From Segatella baroniae B14 (GTDB taxonomy: Bacteria > Bacteroidota > Bacteroidia > Bacteroidales > Bacteroidaceae): a stretch of DNA of 64,000 nucleotides. Within the stretch, counting starts at the first letter, position 1. Every line of letters begins with the position of its first letter. A program made the translations under genes and the position numbers. The notes under the pieces were generated by a model. The model saw nothing but the letters and a program-made list of their open reading frames with translations, had not been told where the DNA came from and ran no database searches. Location: assembly GCF_022024235.1 (NCBI RefSeq), contig NZ_CP091799.1, positions 511,001 through 575,000 on the forward strand, given 5' to 3'. Positions 36,245 to 45,998 of the stretch are shown here, one piece after another.

Positions 36245-37231
36245 TTAAAACAGAGACATAATCTTATCGATAATTTTATCAATAGTAGAAGAGTCAGCTA
36301 CTTCGTTTAGCTTCTCAGAGACTTTTTGCTCTACTTTTTTCTCAACATGTTTGGTAACGCGATCTACAGCTTCATCAACCTTTTTGTCGATTGTTTTCTG
36401 GAATTTATTTTTTTCTGAGTTATCATTAGTAACGTCGTCAGAATTATCTTCATCATTGGTGTTGTCAATTGATTCTTCCATCTGTTGCTGATTTTTCTCA
36501 TTAGAAGTGTCTACTGTGGGACTATTACTATCGATAGCCTTTAGTATATCATCAGAGTTCATGGTGAATACTTTACCTAGGATACCCCAACTTACAGTAT
36601 GTTCTGCATCGCCATATTTTACGGAAGTGGTACTGAAGATAATATAATTATGATAATCAAGAACTTCGTTAAATACTTGGTCTACAATATTACGTGTTAG
36701 CATACTCGTAAACATTTTTAAACCAGAAGCGAAGATGCCGTCACCTAATTCACAGTCAGCTTTCTTTTGTATGGCTTCTTCTACTTCTTCGCGAATAGCT
36801 TCTTCGTGGCTTTTCTTGCTAGGAGCAGTAAAAGCAAAAATAAGTAGAATAATGAAAGCTGCAATGACAGAATACAAAGCTATTTTGCTTTTATCCTTAG
36901 TCTTTATGTCATTATCAATCGGATTATTGTTTGGGAATCCCTGACCTGGTTGTAGTATCTGCTGGTCATTTTGTGTAAGTTGTTTTGTTGGCTGATATGG
37001 AGGAGGGGTTACACCTTGTTCATTGGGTGTAGTAGTTCCATTATAGGCAGAAGATCGTGGATCAATACCTCTAAGAATATCTTTAAGTTCTTCTATTTCC
37101 CAAGCTGGTGTCCAATTTTGCATCCCTTCGGCCCAAACCAAGGTTTCAGAAGTGATATGACGGTCGAATAATTCTTCTAAAGAAAATGGGCCGCTCTGCT
37201 GGCCATTAATGATAATAAAATATTTTTTCAT
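36245..37231 (-). CDS. GYF_2-domain membrane protein
   Basis: A 328-aa protein. Residues 1-55 are a GYF_2 (DUF4339) domain: YFIIINGQQSGPFSLEELF...SETLVWAEGMQNWTPAWEI. A Pro/Gln-rich linker leads to one transmembrane helix (about 117-140, IALYSVIAAFIILLIFAF). A globular region follows (AIREEVEEAIQKKADCELGDG, SVKYGDAEHTVSWGILGKVF). Residues 240-328 are an acidic, then Lys/Val-rich helical tail (KTIDKKVDEAVDRVTKHVEKK) likely to form a coiled coil. Such proteins are common in Bacteroidetes without known function. It starts 38 bp after the peptidase C11 gene. Confidence 0.75.
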   Translation of the reverse strand: MKKYFIIINGQQSGPFSLEELFDRHITSETLVWAEGMQNWTPAWEIEELKDILRGIDPRSSAYNGTTTPNEQGVTPPPYQPTKQLTQNDQQILQPGQGFPNNNPIDNDIKTKDKSKIALYSVIAAFIILLIFAFTAPSKKSHEEAIREEVEEAIQKKADCELGDGIFASGLKMFTSMLTRNIVDQVFNEVLDYHNYIIFSTTSVKYGDAEHTVSWGILGKVFTMNSDDILKAIDSNSPTVDTSNEKNQQQMEESIDNTNDEDNSDDVTNDNSEKNKFQKTIDKKVDEAVDRVTKHVEKKVEQKVSEKLNEVADSSTIDKIIDKIMSLF

Positions 37232-37269
37232 TGATATTACTTGAATAAAAAATGATAATCGATGATAAT

Positions 37270-38592
37270 TTAATTGCTAGTTGCGGTGTGGGTAGCTTTC
37301 CACCAGGCTGTCTTTTCTTTGCCTTTGATAGCAACAGTATTAAGACTCAGATCACTGATAGTTAAACCACAGCAAGTATTAACGTTGAAAGTAGTTTCCC
37401 CGTAGATACTACTCAAATTGGAATAGAGTAATGTGGTGTTCTGGTGGGCATATACTACTTTACTTATCAGGTCATTGTAGTTTTCTAATTCGGAGTTCTT
37501 TAGTCCTAAATGGTTTATGTAGTCTGTCATGTCATAAAAGAGTGGTTCTACCTGAATATGAGAAAAACCATCTAAAACCTGAATGCTGTCACGAAGTGAA
37601 TCTGCAAGAGTATATTTCGCATTCATTCTGTTCATGAATTCAGCTAAATTATCTAGTTGTCTGCAGTCGATAGCACTAAGTTCGCCATACGGATAGTTTT
37701 TTTTATTATTGTAATAGCTGTAAAAGGTGCTAACTATAGAGGAGTATGATGGAGATGCACTTGAGAGGTAATTGAATATCCTTCGATATGGCATACCTTC
37801 ACCCATAACTTCACTAGTGCTTGCTATTAGATAGTTTGTAACATCTTTTATCTCATATGCAGTTTCTACATTAGCCATGTAGCAATCATCAAATAGAAGA
37901 TATTGCAGTTTGTGAGATTCTGTTGCAGGATAGGTTATATTACCTTCCGCAGCTAGGAGAGCTTCTTTTAATGTATTTAAATCGACACCATAGCTGCTGA
38001 TGTCTGATACACTTCCATAGAAGCGTGTGATGTTTTCAATGTTATCACCTTGATTCCAATTAGCTAATGGATTTGTTTGCTGTTTCTTATTAGATTCTTG
38101 AGTATTTGATTTTGCGTAATAGGGATAATTAAGCCAGTCTTCTTTATAGGTCCAACCCATGGCATGGCTACCTATAATCATTGCATAGTTGAGAGCTGGA
38201 GCTGATGTAAATGCAGTAGTAATAATATCAGCTATACCTTCGGCAGTAGTGTATTCTGTGCCGGAGTATTCTTTGATGTCTTTTTCTTGTATTTGATTGC
38301 CATTAACGGTAAGTTCATATAGTCTGGCAGAATTAGCAGAGTTGTTGAAATAAACAATAACTCGTCTGTTATCAAGTCCTTGTGCCAAAATGGCGGCTTT
38401 GATACTATCAAGATTTTGTGTCAAATAAGTATACAGACCATCAGCTTTTGTAGCTGTTCCTGTCCAAGGCATATATACTAAAAGAGTCTGGGTCGTAATT
38501 ATATCCTCATCATAAACAGGATCGTCTTTGCATGAGGTTAGGTTTACCAAAACCGTTAAGCCTAAAATAATATAAGTGATAAATTTCTTCAT
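37270..38592 (-). CDS. Clostripain-like (C11) cysteine peptidase lipoprotein
   Basis: A 440-aa lipoprotein (MKKFITYIILGLTVLVNLTSC, Cys21). The caspase-like C11 fold is shown by LLVYMPWTGTATKADGLYTYL near the N-terminus, the catalytic His in MIIGSHAMGWTY and the catalytic Cys in LLFDDCYMANVETAYEI, followed by YLIASTSEVMGEGMPYRRI. C11 peptidases cut after Arg or Lys. It lies downstream of valS on the same strand but behind a terminator. Confidence 0.88.
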   Translation of the reverse strand: MKKFITYIILGLTVLVNLTSCKDDPVYDEDIITTQTLLVYMPWTGTATKADGLYTYLTQNLDSIKAAILAQGLDNRRVIVYFNNSANSARLYELTVNGNQIQEKDIKEYSGTEYTTAEGIADIITTAFTSAPALNYAMIIGSHAMGWTYKEDWLNYPYYAKSNTQESNKKQQTNPLANWNQGDNIENITRFYGSVSDISSYGVDLNTLKEALLAAEGNITYPATESHKLQYLLFDDCYMANVETAYEIKDVTNYLIASTSEVMGEGMPYRRIFNYLSSASPSYSSIVSTFYSYYNNKKNYPYGELSAIDCRQLDNLAEFMNRMNAKYTLADSLRDSIQVLDGFSHIQVEPLFYDMTDYINHLGLKNSELENYNDLISKVVYAHQNTTLLYSNLSSIYGETTFNVNTCCGLTISDLSLNTVAIKGKEKTAWWKATHTATSN

Positions 38593-38606
38593 AGTAAAAA
38601 TAAAAA

Positions 38607-38640
38607 GGGTACATTCCCTGTGTTATCAAAGAATGTACCC
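38607..38640 (-). terminator. valS terminator
   Basis: GGGTACATTC (38607-38616) pairs perfectly with GAATGTACCC (38631-38640). On the minus strand the stem is followed by TTTTTATTTTT, 16 bp after the valS stop. Confidence 0.85.
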
Positions 38641-38655
38641 AAATATAAATTATAA

Positions 38656-41355
38656 TTACTTACCCTGCAGTTTTGCAATGGTTTCCTTTAATGCAGCCAT
38701 TTTCTCTTCTGAGTCACTGAGCTTTTTGCGTTCGCGTGCCACTACAGCTTCAGGGGCATGATCAACGAAATTCTTGTTAGCGAGTTTCTTTTCTACGCTG
38801 GCATGGAAACCTTGTAGGTGTTCGAGTTCCTTCTGAGCCTTCTCTAGTTCTGCAGCTACATCAATCAGATCACCTACAGGTACAGCAAATTCGTCAGTAC
38901 TAACCATGAAGGCAGAAGCATCGTCGCCCTTGGCATTAACTACATTAATGGCTTTCAAATTAGCCATTTTCATAATTACACTGTTGTAAGCCTCGTATGC
39001 GTTCTGGCCAATAGCTTGAAGTTCGAGAGCTTCTTTTGGTGCTATGTTCTTCTGGTTACGAACAGTACGAACTCCACCTACAACTTGCTTCATATTCTCG
39101 ATTGCATCTACCAGTTTATGGTCTGATTCTGAAGGATTATCTATTGTTAGTGTAGCACTCATAATGCTTTCGCCGTTTTTACGGTCGGCAATGTGCTGCC
39201 AAAGTTCTTCTGTGATGAATGGCATAAATGGATGAAGCATCTTCATCAATGTTTCGAAGAATTGTAAAGTGCTATTATAGGTAATCTGATCAATTGGTTG
39301 AGCCTTTCCATCTATGTAAGCAGGCTTGATCATCTCCAAATACCATGCAGAGAATTCGTCCCAGAATAGACGATATACAGTCATCAGTGCCTCGCTGATA
39401 CGATACTGTTTAAACTGTTCTTGCATTTCAGCATTTATAACTTTCAGCTTAGCGTCGAACCAGTTGATGGCAATCTTATTCTCTTCAGGCTGTTCAATAT
39501 CAGCTGTTTGCCAACCTTCAATTAAGCGGAAAGCATTCCAAATTTTGTTGTTGAAATTACGACCTTGTTCGCAAAGGCTTTCATCAAAGAGAATATCGTT
39601 ACCAGCTGGAGCTGCCAACATCATACCCATACGTACACCATCAGCACCATATTTTTCAATCAGCATGATAGGATCAGGTGAGTTTCCTAAACTCTTGCTC
39701 ATCTTACGACCGAGTTTATCGCGAACAATACCTGTAAAGTAAACATGCTTGAAAGGCATTTTGCCACGATATTCGTAACCAGCCATAATCATACGAGCTA
39801 CCCAGAAGAAAATAATATCAGGACCTGTTACCAAGTCTGCAGTTGGGTAGTAGTAATTAATCTCTTCATTATCAGGGTTGTTTATGCCATCGAATAAAGA
39901 AATTGGCCACAACCATGAAGAGAACCATGTATCAAGAGCATCCTCATCCTGTGTCAGGTCTTCAGCTTTCAAATTGGCATTCTTTTGCTGTGCAAGTTTT
40001 AAAGCCTCTTCTGCAGTCTCTGCTACTACTACGTCTTTTTTACCATCAGCGGTAGAGAAATAGTAAGCAGGAATACGATGTCCCCACCAAAGCTGACGGC
40101 TGATACACCAGTCTTTGATGTTTTCTAGCCAATGACGATAAGTATTCTTGTATTTTTTAGGATAGAATTCGATGTCATCATTCATAACCGGGCCAAGTGC
40201 AATTTCTGCGAAGTGTTCCATTTTAAGGAACCATTGAGTAGATAGCTTTGGCTCGATAGGTACATTGGTACGCTCAGAGAATCCTACTTTGTTATCGTAG
40301 TCTTCAATCTTCTCCATTAGTCCTGCATTCTGAAGGTCGATAGCAATTTGCTTACGGACATCCATACGGTCCATACCAACATAAAGACCTGCAGCTTCAG
40401 AGATGGTACCGTTATCGTTAAAAATATCGATAGTTTCAAGACCATGTTTTAAGCCTAGGGCATGGTCATTAATATCGTGTGCAGGAGTTACTTTGAGACA
40501 GCCTGTACCAAACTCTATGTCTACATAGCTATCCTCGATAACTGGAATTTCGCGATTTACAGCAGGTACAACAACATGAAGACCTTTTAACCAAGTATTC
40601 TTAATATCATCAGGGTTGATACACATGGCGGAGTCACCCATGATAGTCTCAGGACGCGTAGTTGCTACTACTGCATAATACCCTTTTTCGTCCTTGTGCA
40701 TGATGTTGCCTTCATCTTTTCGCTCTACCTTGTCTTGTTCTACAACGTAGTACTTTAGGTGATAGAGCTTAGAGTGCTCATCCTTATAAATAACCTCTTC
40801 GTCAGAAAGTGCAGTTTGTGCCTGTGGATCCCAGTTAACCATACGTACACCACGATAAATAAGGCCTTTATTGTAAAGGTCAACAAAAACCTTGATGACA
40901 CTCTTTGAGCGAGTCTCATCCATAGTAAATCCTGTACGGTCCCAATCGCAAGAGCAGCCTAATCTTCTTAACTGTTTTAAGATAATGCCTCCATGTTCAT
41001 TGGTCCAGTCCCATGCATGCTCAAGGAATTGTTCACGAGTAAGGTCTGTCTTCTTGATACCTTCTTGAGCCAATTTGTTTACTACTTTTGCTTCAGTTGC
41101 GATAGAAGCATGGTCTGTACCTGGTACCCAGCATGCATTTTTACCTTCCATGCGTGCACGGCGCACAAGAATGTCCTGTATTGTATTGTTCAGCATGTGA
41201 CCCATGTGGAGGACACCAGTAACATTAGGAGGTGGGATGACGACAGTGTAAGGTTCACGTCCATCAGGTTTACTACTAAAGAGCTTGTTGTCAAGCCAGT
41301 ACTGATACCATTTTGACTCCACGTTTTGTGGGTCGTACTTACTTGCTAATTCCAT
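38656..41355 (-). CDS. valS: Valyl-tRNA synthetase
   Basis: Class I aminoacyl-tRNA synthetase charging tRNA-Val, with an editing domain. From ATG 41355 it is 899 aa ([20 protein letters not shown]); the in-frame extension to 41433 is basic and overlaps the probable promoter. Motifs: HIGH as [16 protein letters not shown], the [17 protein letters not shown] connective region, KMSKS as [14 protein letters not shown], and a C-terminal coiled coil ([18 protein letters not shown]). Minus-strand TAATTTTG lies at 41431-41438. Confidence 0.97.
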   Translation of the reverse strand: MELASKYDPQNVESKWYQYWLDNKLFSSKPDGREPYTVVIPPPNVTGVLHMGHMLNNTIQDILVRRARMEGKNACWVPGTDHASIATEAKVVNKLAQEGIKKTDLTREQFLEHAWDWTNEHGGIILKQLRRLGCSCDWDRTGFTMDETRSKSVIKVFVDLYNKGLIYRGVRMVNWDPQAQTALSDEEVIYKDEHSKLYHLKYYVVEQDKVERKDEGNIMHKDEKGYYAVVATTRPETIMGDSAMCINPDDIKNTWLKGLHVVVPAVNREIPVIEDSYVDIEFGTGCLKVTPAHDINDHALGLKHGLETIDIFNDNGTISEAAGLYVGMDRMDVRKQIAIDLQNAGLMEKIEDYDNKVGFSERTNVPIEPKLSTQWFLKMEHFAEIALGPVMNDDIEFYPKKYKNTYRHWLENIKDWCISRQLWWGHRIPAYYFSTADGKKDVVVAETAEEALKLAQQKNANLKAEDLTQDEDALDTWFSSWLWPISLFDGINNPDNEEINYYYPTADLVTGPDIIFFWVARMIMAGYEYRGKMPFKHVYFTGIVRDKLGRKMSKSLGNSPDPIMLIEKYGADGVRMGMMLAAPAGNDILFDESLCEQGRNFNNKIWNAFRLIEGWQTADIEQPEENKIAINWFDAKLKVINAEMQEQFKQYRISEALMTVYRLFWDEFSAWYLEMIKPAYIDGKAQPIDQITYNSTLQFFETLMKMLHPFMPFITEELWQHIADRKNGESIMSATLTIDNPSESDHKLVDAIENMKQVVGGVRTVRNQKNIAPKEALELQAIGQNAYEAYNSVIMKMANLKAINVVNAKGDDASAFMVSTDEFAVPVGDLIDVAAELEKAQKELEHLQGFHASVEKKLANKNFVDHAPEAVVARERKKLSDSEEKMAALKETIAKLQGK

Positions 41356-41430
41356 TCTAACTTTTATCTTTTTACGTATTTTAATCTTAGTCGTATGCTG
41401 TCTGAATATAGTTGATAGCATAATCGGGTA

Positions 41431-41438
41431 CAAAATTA
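41431..41438 (-). promoter_or_regulatory. -7 box of valS
   Basis: The minus strand reads TAATTTTG, giving a leader of about 70 nt to the ATG at 41355. No T-box or other leader motif is evident. Confidence 0.5.
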
Positions 41439-41474
41439 CGAAAATTCTTTTTAATAATGTAATAAATAATAGAA

Positions 41475-41505
41475 TTTGTTATTTCCAAACTTTTTATTAC
41501 CTTTG
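41475..41505 (+). promoter_or_regulatory. mazG promoter
   Basis: TTTG (41475-41478), 19 bp, TACCTTTG (41498-41505). Leader about 37 nt. Confidence 0.78.
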
Positions 41506-41546
41506 CATCTGATGGGTAAATTTTACCGCCTTTAATTCATTAGATT

Positions 41547-42431
41547 ATGCATACAAGAGAAGAAAAAATTGAGGCTTTTGGTCGTCTTCTGGATGTTCAG
41601 GAACGTCTCCGCAAAGAGTGTCCCTGGGATAGGAAACAAACGTATGAAAGCCTTCGTCCCAATACTATCGAAGAAGTGTTTGAACTGTGTGATGCCTTGA
41701 TGAAGGATGATCGCAAAAATATATCCAAAGAACTAGGTGATGTCATGGAACATGTGATGTTATATAGTATTATGGGTGATGAAACAAATGATTTTGATGT
41801 GGCTGATGTGTGTAATCAACAAGCAGATAAGCTAATGTTCCGTCATGATTTTATCGATTGGAGGGGATGGAAGCTTACTCGTTCTGATATGGTGGTAAAT
41901 GATTCTGGCCAGGTGGTTTATCGCGATGAGTTAAATCGTGTTCTTGTTGATAGTGATGCTCCTCAAACAGCTTCGCAGGTGGAATCAACTTGGGAGCAGC
42001 GTAAACAAAAAGAGCGCGATGGAAATAAAACCGTTTTAGGAGGTGTTCCTGATTCTCTACCGTCTCTTATTAAGGCTTATCGCATTCAGGATAAAGCTCG
42101 TAATGTAGGTTTTGACTGGAAGGATAAAGGCGATGTTTGGAAAAAAGTTCGTGAAGAATTGGATGAATTAGAGGCAGAAATTCGAAAAGAAGATCAAGAA
42201 AATTCAACGAAGGAATTGGGCGATTTTCTCTTTAGTGTGATTAATGCAGCTAGATTATATAAGCTAAATCCTGATAATGCTTTGGAAAGTACAAATCAAA
42301 AATTTATTTCTCGTTTCGGATATGTAGAACAAGCGTTGAAGTCTTTAGGTAAGTCATTTAAAGATACGGACTTAGAGGAAATGGATAAACTTTGGAATGA
42401 AGCAAAACAAATAGAAAGAAATAAACAATAA
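41547..42431 (+). CDS. mazG: MazG nucleoside triphosphate pyrophosphohydrolase
   Basis: Hydrolyses NTPs or dNTPs to monophosphates and pyrophosphate. There are two MazG domains: N-terminal LRKECPWDRKQTYESLRPNTIEE with EVFEL and ELGDVMEHVML, and C-terminal IQDKARNVGFDW, VREELDELEAEI and ELGDFLFSVINAARL, both with the EExxE...ExxD metal sites. At 294 aa it is about 30 residues longer than E. coli MazG (263). The extra residues (RGWKLTRSDMVVNDSGQVVY and DELNRVLVD) sit between the domains, where most relatives have RHPHVFG; here it reads RHDFIDW. Confidence 0.93.
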   Translation: MHTREEKIEAFGRLLDVQERLRKECPWDRKQTYESLRPNTIEEVFELCDALMKDDRKNISKELGDVMEHVMLYSIMGDETNDFDVADVCNQQADKLMFRHDFIDWRGWKLTRSDMVVNDSGQVVYRDELNRVLVDSDAPQTASQVESTWEQRKQKERDGNKTVLGGVPDSLPSLIKAYRIQDKARNVGFDWKDKGDVWKKVREELDELEAEIRKEDQENSTKELGDFLFSVINAARLYKLNPDNALESTNQKFISRFGYVEQALKSLGKSFKDTDLEEMDKLWNEAKQIERNKQ

Positions 42432-42435
42432 TATT

Positions 42436-43029
42436 ATGAAAAAATTGATACCGGTAGTTGTAATGGCTGTGTCTGCTATGATGATGGTTGGTTGCAATGA
42501 TACTAAGAAAAAAATGCCAGTTGTAACGGTTTCTGACAGCATACGGACGAGTGAGGATGATAATGATACCACTGTCTATGGTGTATGTGGTGAAGGATCT
42601 TCTATGCATATGATTCAGTTGATTACGGATAGTGGTGATACCATCGAGTATATGTTTGGCATAGAGGATGATAATCCTGTACAGGGAGGACTACTTGAGG
42701 GCGATCGTATGGCCGTGTGTGGCTATAAAACTGAAGATGGTAGTCTGGTTGCCAATAAAATTATAAACTTGACGACTTTATTAGGAAAATGGGTGAGTTT
42801 GGATAAGAATTTTGAAATAGAAGAGGGGGGTACTGTTCGTAATTTTACAAATGCCGAAAAGAATCCTTGGAATGTTTGGAAAATCTATAACGGTAACCTT
42901 TTACTTAATCGGGATACTTTTGAAATTACAAGTTTGGGTGCTGATAGCCTATATTTAGAAAATAATAATGGCATCTTTACTTATAAACGTCAGAAAAATG
43001 AGGGTGGGGTAAAATTATCTCAAAAATAA
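42436..43029 (+). CDS. Lipocalin-like lipoprotein
   Basis: A 197-aa lipoprotein (MKKLIPVVVMAVSAMMMVGC, Cys20). Residues about 45-110 form a β-rich domain (MHMIQLITDSGDTIEYMFG...GDRMAVCGYKTEDGSLVANKI). From LLGKWVSL it resembles the Bacteroidetes lipocalin-like domain, with WNVWKIYNGNLLLNRDTFEI and LGADSLYLENNNGIFTYKR. Ligand unknown. It starts 4 bp after mazG and precedes rnz by 10 bp, so the three probably form an operon. Confidence 0.75.
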   Translation: MKKLIPVVVMAVSAMMMVGCNDTKKKMPVVTVSDSIRTSEDDNDTTVYGVCGEGSSMHMIQLITDSGDTIEYMFGIEDDNPVQGGLLEGDRMAVCGYKTEDGSLVANKIINLTTLLGKWVSLDKNFEIEEGGTVRNFTNAEKNPWNVWKIYNGNLLLNRDTFEITSLGADSLYLENNNGIFTYKRQKNEGGVKLSQK

Positions 43030-43039
43030 TATTCGGGTC

Positions 43040-43954
43040 ATGGAACCATTTAAAATTCATATTTTAGGATGTGGAAGCGCTCTCCCTACATTGCATCATA
43101 ATGCATCTTCTCAAATAGTCGAGATTCGTGAAAAGCTCTTCATGATAGATTGTGGTGAGGGTACGCAGATGCAGTTGCGTAAAAGTAAAATACGATTTAC
43201 AAAAATCAGTGCGGTTTTTATATCGCATTTACATGGTGATCATTGTTTTGGTCTTATAGGTATGATTTCAACTTTTGGAATGTTGGGGCGTACAGCAACT
43301 TTGCATGTGTATGCGCCAGCTGACTTTGGACCGATTCTTCAGCAGCAAATTGATTTTTTCTGTTCAGGACTCGAATTTAAAGTTGAATTTCATCCTGTTG
43401 ACACATCTAAGTCGCAAGTTATTTATGAAGATCGCAGTTTGACGATTGAAACGATACCCTTGGAGCATCGTATAGCATGTTGTGGCTTTATCTTTCGTGA
43501 AAAGCCGCTTAAGCCACACATTCGGAGAGATATGTTAGATTTTTTACAAATTCCTGTAAGCCAAATAAATAATATCAAGGCTGGAGCCGATTGGACAACA
43601 GAGAGTGGGCAAGTTATACCTAATAGTAGGTTGGTTATTCCTGCTGATCCTGCTAGAAGTTATGCATATTGTAGTGATACCCGTTATATACCGACTTTGC
43701 ACCAATTATTATGTGGAATAGATACCATATATCATGAGAGTACTTATACTAGCGATTATGAAGATCGTGCACGACTGTATTATCATAGCACTTCTAAACA
43801 AGCGGCTTCTGTAGCCCGTGATGCAGGAGCTAAGCAGTTGCTTTTAGGACATTATAGTGCCCGCTATATTGATGAAAGCAAAATTCTTGCAGAGGCTAAG
43901 ACTATATTCCCAAACAGTAAGTTAACTGATGAAGGAAAAATATTTGATGTTTAG
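43040..43954 (+). CDS. rnz: Ribonuclease Z
   Basis: A zinc-dependent tRNA 3'-endonuclease of the metallo-β-lactamase fold, 304 aa. Motifs: ILGCGSALPTLHHNASSQIV at the N-terminus, zinc ligands FISHLHGDHCFGL, His of the YCSDTRY region (ASP of motif 4), YHESTYTSDYEDRA and LLGHYSARY. Since tRNA genes in this window lack an encoded CCA, the enzyme is needed to make their 3' ends. Last gene of the mazG operon. Confidence 0.95.
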   Translation: MEPFKIHILGCGSALPTLHHNASSQIVEIREKLFMIDCGEGTQMQLRKSKIRFTKISAVFISHLHGDHCFGLIGMISTFGMLGRTATLHVYAPADFGPILQQQIDFFCSGLEFKVEFHPVDTSKSQVIYEDRSLTIETIPLEHRIACCGFIFREKPLKPHIRRDMLDFLQIPVSQINNIKAGADWTTESGQVIPNSRLVIPADPARSYAYCSDTRYIPTLHQLLCGIDTIYHESTYTSDYEDRARLYYHSTSKQAASVARDAGAKQLLLGHYSARYIDESKILAEAKTIFPNSKLTDEGKIFDV

Positions 43955-43998
43955 ATTGTTAATTTTTATATTTTTTATCAATCTATTAAAAAAAATAT

Positions 43999-44006
43999 TA
44001 TCTTTG
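43999..44006 (+). promoter_or_regulatory. -7 box of the T9SS-tail-like gene
   Basis: TATCTTTG, 28 bases before ATG 44035. Confidence 0.55.
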
Positions 44007-44034
44007 CAATATCTATATTAATTTGATTTGTTGT

Positions 44035-44352
44035 ATGAAAAATAGTATACTTACTATAATCGTTTTAATCGGTATGTTGGTTGCACCTTTTGTTGCCGAA
44101 AGTGCTCAGGCTGCTGTAGCTATCGAGATTAGCGATATCGATGCAAATGACGTGACTATTAGCGTTCGTGGAGAAATTCTTCATGTTTTTAATGCAAGTG
44201 GTCAGGTTGTTCATATTTATAATTTGGCTGGCGTCTGTGTTGGTACTTATCGTGTGGAAAGTAATGAAAAGCAATTCAATCTGAGCAATCTTACACGAGG
44301 ATGCTATATTATTAAAGTTGGAAAAACGGTTAGAAAAGTATCTATCAGTTAA
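44035..44352 (+). CDS. Small exported protein resembling a stand-alone T9SS C-terminal domain
   Basis: A 105-aa protein from ATG 44035 with a signal peptide ending near AESAQA. Almost the whole mature part reads like a type IX sorting domain: ISVRGEILHVFNASGQVVHI, YNLAGVCVGTY, then FNLSNLTRGCYIIKVGKTVRKVSIS, i.e. the usual V.N..G..V, L..GxYIVKV and basic end. No cargo domain precedes it. It could be a decayed secreted protein, a small surface protein or a domain with another role. The upstream TTG at 44023 is less likely as start. Confidence 0.65.
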   Translation: MKNSILTIIVLIGMLVAPFVAESAQAAVAIEISDIDANDVTISVRGEILHVFNASGQVVHIYNLAGVCVGTYRVESNEKQFNLSNLTRGCYIIKVGKTVRKVSIS

Positions 44353-44453
44353 TTCGTGTGTCAAATTAAGGTAAGTTACAGTAGTATCATCAGTTGATAG
44401 ATATCGTTAAATGGGAATTTAATCTTTCGTATATTTAAGGTATTTGAGTGTTG

Positions 44454-45971
44454 TTGAAGAAGAATATCGGTTTTTGGGGGGCCATTTTTGTCTGTTTATT
44501 ATGCTTTACAGCATGTGAAAAACGTGCAGATAATCCGAATAGACATTTATCATTAGAGTATTATCAGACTCTAAGTGATGATATTTATGCCTTGAATTCC
44601 CATCGTATTCGTGCATGTATTGATAGTCTAATCCGTTTAGATCAAGATTCAATGACTCCAGACTATCGTACTCGTGGTTATTATAATGAGCGTAATCCAT
44701 TCTTGTGGATTACTCGACATGGTGTAGATGAAAGGGTGGATACTCTTTTAGCTTATTTGCGGACAGTATCTGATATGGGATTCTCACAAAAAAAATTCCG
44801 TGTAAAGCAGATAGAAGATGATTTAATTCGTATTCGTCAGTTGAAAGTGGATAGTAAGGATGATAATCGAATTAATGATGTAATGGCTCGTTTGGAGTAT
44901 AATCTTACCAAAGCTTATCTGCGATATACCTCAGGGCAACGGTTTGGATTTGTAAATCCAAGTTATGTGTTTAATCAACTAGACAAAATTGACGGGACTG
45001 ATAGATTTAGAACTCTTTATGGCGATAAAAGCGAAGCTAGTAATCGAGAGTTCTATGATTCGATACTTCATAAAGTTACTGTTGATAGTGTAAAGGAAGT
45101 GTTAAGGGAAATACAACCGACTAATCCTTTTTATAAAGATTTGATGAGTCGGTTACAAAAGCCAAATATAACAGCAGAACAACGTAGACTACTTCTGGTA
45201 AATATGGAAAGAAGCCGATGGCGTTTGTCAGATTATCCATATCTTCATACCAAATATGTTATTGTTAATATTCCAGCACTATCCTTGTTCGCTGTAGATG
45301 GGGACAAAGTACAGCAAATGAAAGTAGTTGTAGGTGCTCTGAAAACGAAAACGCCTCTTTTGCATAGTAATTTTACTCGTATGGATATAAATCCTCAATG
45401 GTTAATACCGATGAGTATATTGAAGTCGAGTGTTGCTCGCTTTGCTGGCAATACTTCTTATTTCAATCGACATCACTATTTTATACGTAATCGTAGTACA
45501 GGTAAAGTTGTTCCTACAAATCAGGTAACCAGTGCCATGATTCTTAGTGGTAACTATGTGGTTGTGCAAGAGGGTGGACCTTATAATAGTCTCGGACGAA
45601 TTATCTTTCGTTTTAATAATGATTATTCCATATATTTGCATGATACCAATTCTAGAGGTGTATTCCAAAAAGAAGATCGTTGTTTGAGCCATGGTTGTGT
45701 TCGTGTAGAAAATCCCTTTGATTTAGCAGTTTTTATGTTAGATAATAATAAGTCTGTTATCGGGCGAATCAAATATTCAATGACAGTTGACTCTGTGACA
45801 GGACCTGATAAAAATAAACTCATCCACAGCATGAAGGTGATGCAGGATATTCCGGTGTTTATCGTCTATTATACACTGTATCCAAATAGACAAGGTGAGT
45901 TGGAGCAGTATCAGGATGTATATGGTTATGATCAGATCATTTATAAGCATCTTAAAAACTATATGTTTTAA
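44454..45971 (+). CDS. L,D-transpeptidase lipoprotein (YcbB-like)
   Basis: A periplasmic peptidoglycan 3-3 cross-linking or lipoprotein-anchoring enzyme, about 505 aa. The start is uncertain: GTG 44448, TTG 44451 and TTG 44454 are in frame; the last gives MKKNIGFWG, a standard signal, with lipobox FTAC. An α-helical scaffold fills residues 25-270; the YkuD domain begins at YVIVNIPALSLFAVDGDKVQ and has the catalytic LSHGCVRVENPFDLA (Cys about 415). Thus it is of the LdtD/YcbB type. The ECF sigma gene begins 27 bp downstream. Confidence 0.88.
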   Translation: MKKNIGFWGAIFVCLLCFTACEKRADNPNRHLSLEYYQTLSDDIYALNSHRIRACIDSLIRLDQDSMTPDYRTRGYYNERNPFLWITRHGVDERVDTLLAYLRTVSDMGFSQKKFRVKQIEDDLIRIRQLKVDSKDDNRINDVMARLEYNLTKAYLRYTSGQRFGFVNPSYVFNQLDKIDGTDRFRTLYGDKSEASNREFYDSILHKVTVDSVKEVLREIQPTNPFYKDLMSRLQKPNITAEQRRLLLVNMERSRWRLSDYPYLHTKYVIVNIPALSLFAVDGDKVQQMKVVVGALKTKTPLLHSNFTRMDINPQWLIPMSILKSSVARFAGNTSYFNRHHYFIRNRSTGKVVPTNQVTSAMILSGNYVVVQEGGPYNSLGRIIFRFNNDYSIYLHDTNSRGVFQKEDRCLSHGCVRVENPFDLAVFMLDNNKSVIGRIKYSMTVDSVTGPDKNKLIHSMKVMQDIPVFIVYYTLYPNRQGELEQYQDVYGYDQIIYKHLKNYMF

Positions 45972-45998
45972 TGTGGATAATTAATTAAAAGATTTCTT

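Noticed and set aside
39326..39742. 138-codon plus-strand frame inside valS
   Set aside because: Antisense shadow; Ser/Arg-rich composition produced by mirrored valS codons.
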